A stretch of DNA of 60,000 nucleotides from positions 189,129,391-189,189,390 of the forward strand of contig NC_081406.1 in assembly GCF_030272615.1 (NCBI RefSeq), given 5' to 3'. The notes beneath the pieces were generated by a model. That model was not told where the DNA came from, ran no database searches, and saw only the letters and a list, made by a program, of their open reading frames with translations. How positions within the stretch are numbered: position 1 is the first letter of the stretch; the number at the start of each line of letters is the position of its first letter. Origin of the DNA: Cryptomeria japonica. Lineage: Eukaryota; Streptophyta; Pinopsida; Cupressales; Cupressaceae. Below are positions 58,358 to 60,000 of the stretch, one piece after another. The position numbers and the translations under genes were made by a program.

Positions 58358-60000
58358 TGTAATAACCGACCATATTTAACCCAACAAAATTTGACCATTC
58401 TTTCTTTTGTTAAATTTAATCATTTGTGTTTGATTCAATCGCATACTCTAGGCATCCATCCATTCGGATTAGGAATTCATCCATCTGGGATGAGCATCTA
58501 ACCATACAGGTTAGGCACTTGTCCATACGGGACATAAGATTTCATCTATCCAATACAGGATAGGCATCTACCCATACGGGGTAGGCATCTATCCAAATTA
58601 GGATAGGCATCTACCCATGTGGGGTAGGCATCTATCCAATTGGGATAGGAGGTGCTCTGGCCAGAGACTTAGACTCATCGGGACCATTCGGGTCCTGAGC
58701 CACTCACTAAGTACTACACTCTTCTAACAGAAGTGCACCAAGGTCACTGTCCTTAGGAGTAATTAAATAACATAATACAAGCTTGAATTCTGCCTCGGAA
58801 TTTGGCTTAAAGCCTTGGGAAGTCAAGCAAATCCATACGGGTTTCCTTCTGAGTATTCATTGAATTATCTTTTTCCAATTTTACTTATCTTTCAAAATAG
58901 GATTCTTACTCAATCTTTCTTTTACCAAGCCTAAAACCCACCCACGAACGCCTGAGTACGAGGGACAACTCCATCCCAAGACTGCCTACATACCCGCTTC
59001 GGCATGGGATAAAGGCGTAAAGTATGCAGTTCTATTTTCTACTCTATGGTTTGATGTAAATTGATTAGTGGGTACGCCACCCTTTCTAGGGTCAATGTCC
59101 TAGACAGTTTCCCTGTGGTTGCTACCCACGATGGTAGTGCTTAAGAAAAGGCTCAAGATGGCCTATTGCTTGTGGCCTAAAATAACTAGATCCTAATTCT
59201 TATCATGAGCGTCACCCTTGACAAATTGCCAATCGACAATAAATTTTTGAGATTAAATAAGTTTTATAAAAGCATTTCACTCATCATCCCTATAGGGGTT
59301 TACTATAGTTTAACTCATCGAATGAAAGATCATTTAAGAATTATCTTATTAAATTATCGATCCAAGGGGGATTACCCACCCCTTGGATTTAACTTCCAAG
59401 TGTCCCTTATTACTCCCCGACAATTTATAGGGATGATGCCACATACGTCGTTGATGTAGCTTTATTAGGCATTAAGTGCAGTAGTTCAACACGACGGCAT
59501 TACCCGTAAGCGTGACCCAGAGGCACTGTATATACCGAACGCTACTAGGTTTTGGTTTTCCAACTTCCTTTATTTAATTTTCTAACTTATAATAAACATC
59601 AAGCTTGAAAAATAATTATGAGTTGAATGTGTATATTTAGACATTGCAAAGCTTAATTAATTGAAATAACTACTTGATGAATGACATGGAATAAAAACCA
59701 TAACTTAAATTATTTATTATTCAAAACTTTAATATAACTTGCATAATAATGATAGCTAGGTAACTTGCTTACTAACAATTAAACAATTAATTTGCATGAA
59801 GAAGGGAACATCAATAATTGAAATCAATGTAAAGACATTTGCATGAAGCGAAGGTAGGGTAAGATGCATGCGAGAATATCGCTTATAAAACCATTAATCC
59901 CAACATAGAATTTAGCTTCAAGTCATTTAATTGTTAAGTAGATCTTAAGATGATCTAAGTATCATTTAATATAAATTTGTTAAAATTAGTTATAAATCTA
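58358..60000. mobile_element. Second copy of the 5.1 kb LTR family, cut by the window end
   Basis: It starts TGTAATAACCGACC, matching the opening of the LTR at 41284. Similarity to 41390-42570 is strong over 58430-59570 and then fades in the AT-rich part. Its right end lies beyond the window, so it may be a solo LTR or the 5' LTR of a full element. It was inserted in the leader of the Tat-type element. Confidence 0.88.
58451..58648. repeat. Array of nine mini-hairpins, second LTR copy
   Basis: Same 21-22 bp design as at 41414. Arms include CTAACC/GGTTAG, TTGTCC/GGGACA, CTATCC/GGATAG, CTACCC/GGGTAG (twice) and CTATCC/GGGATAG at 58632-58648. Unit order differs from the first copy, yet each unit keeps paired arms. 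Confidence 0.88.

Overview
This window reads as land-plant nuclear DNA made almost entirely of nested transposable elements. It is AT-rich. It holds Ty3/gypsy elements of the Tat and chromovirus types, Ty1/copia (including Sirevirus-like) elements, an L1-type LINE with a C-terminal RNase H, and very long solo LTRs (4.4 to 5.1 kb). A large-genome seed plant such as a conifer is my guess; nothing in the window proves the taxon. I found no convincing host gene, tRNA, rRNA or CRISPR array. Nearly every coding region is broken by stops and frameshifts.

Layout. 1-4975: end of a Tat-type gypsy element on + (integrase tail, long noncoding tail, polypurine tract, 3' LTR). 4976-12154: a minus-strand copia-like element (LTR, tRNA-Met primer site, coiled-coil and zinc-knuckle gag, then a large unfamiliar reading frame called ORF X here). 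A 2.4 kb non-autonomous LTR element with a perfect GGTTC target duplication has landed inside it. 12185-17287: a second, diverged copy of ORF X on +, followed by a polypurine tract and a copia-type LTR. 17288-19819 and 48248-50688: a 2.4-2.5 kb direct repeat pair bracketing the central 28 kb. The left copy is followed by a primer-binding site.

The bracketed part carries a broken chromovirus (protease, RT, RNase H, integrase, chromodomain remnant) cut by three insertions: a 788 bp insert (duplication AGGCA), a 4.54 kb solo LTR (CGAAT/TGAAT) and a 4.4 kb solo LTR that landed in a TG/TA microsatellite. That last LTR was itself split by a LINE of 8.3 kb (13 bp duplication) and a 5.1 kb solo LTR (GGCAA). 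This gives three nesting levels that can be read from the sequence.

50689-53077: minus-strand copia gag, primer site and LTR. 54000-55648: 5' half of another gypsy polyprotein, cut by a Tat-type 5' LTR, primer site and leader (55649-58357). That leader is cut in turn at 58358 by a second copy of the 5.1 kb LTR family, which runs off the window.

The most interesting signals are four. The 5.1 kb LTR family carries a tandem array of about ten 21-bp mini-hairpins whose two arms change together from unit to unit and between copies. ORF X occurs twice in diverged form. The LINE carries an uninterrupted 220-codon frame downstream of its RNase H. The Tat leader has a repeated palindromic ATCGTAYGA motif.
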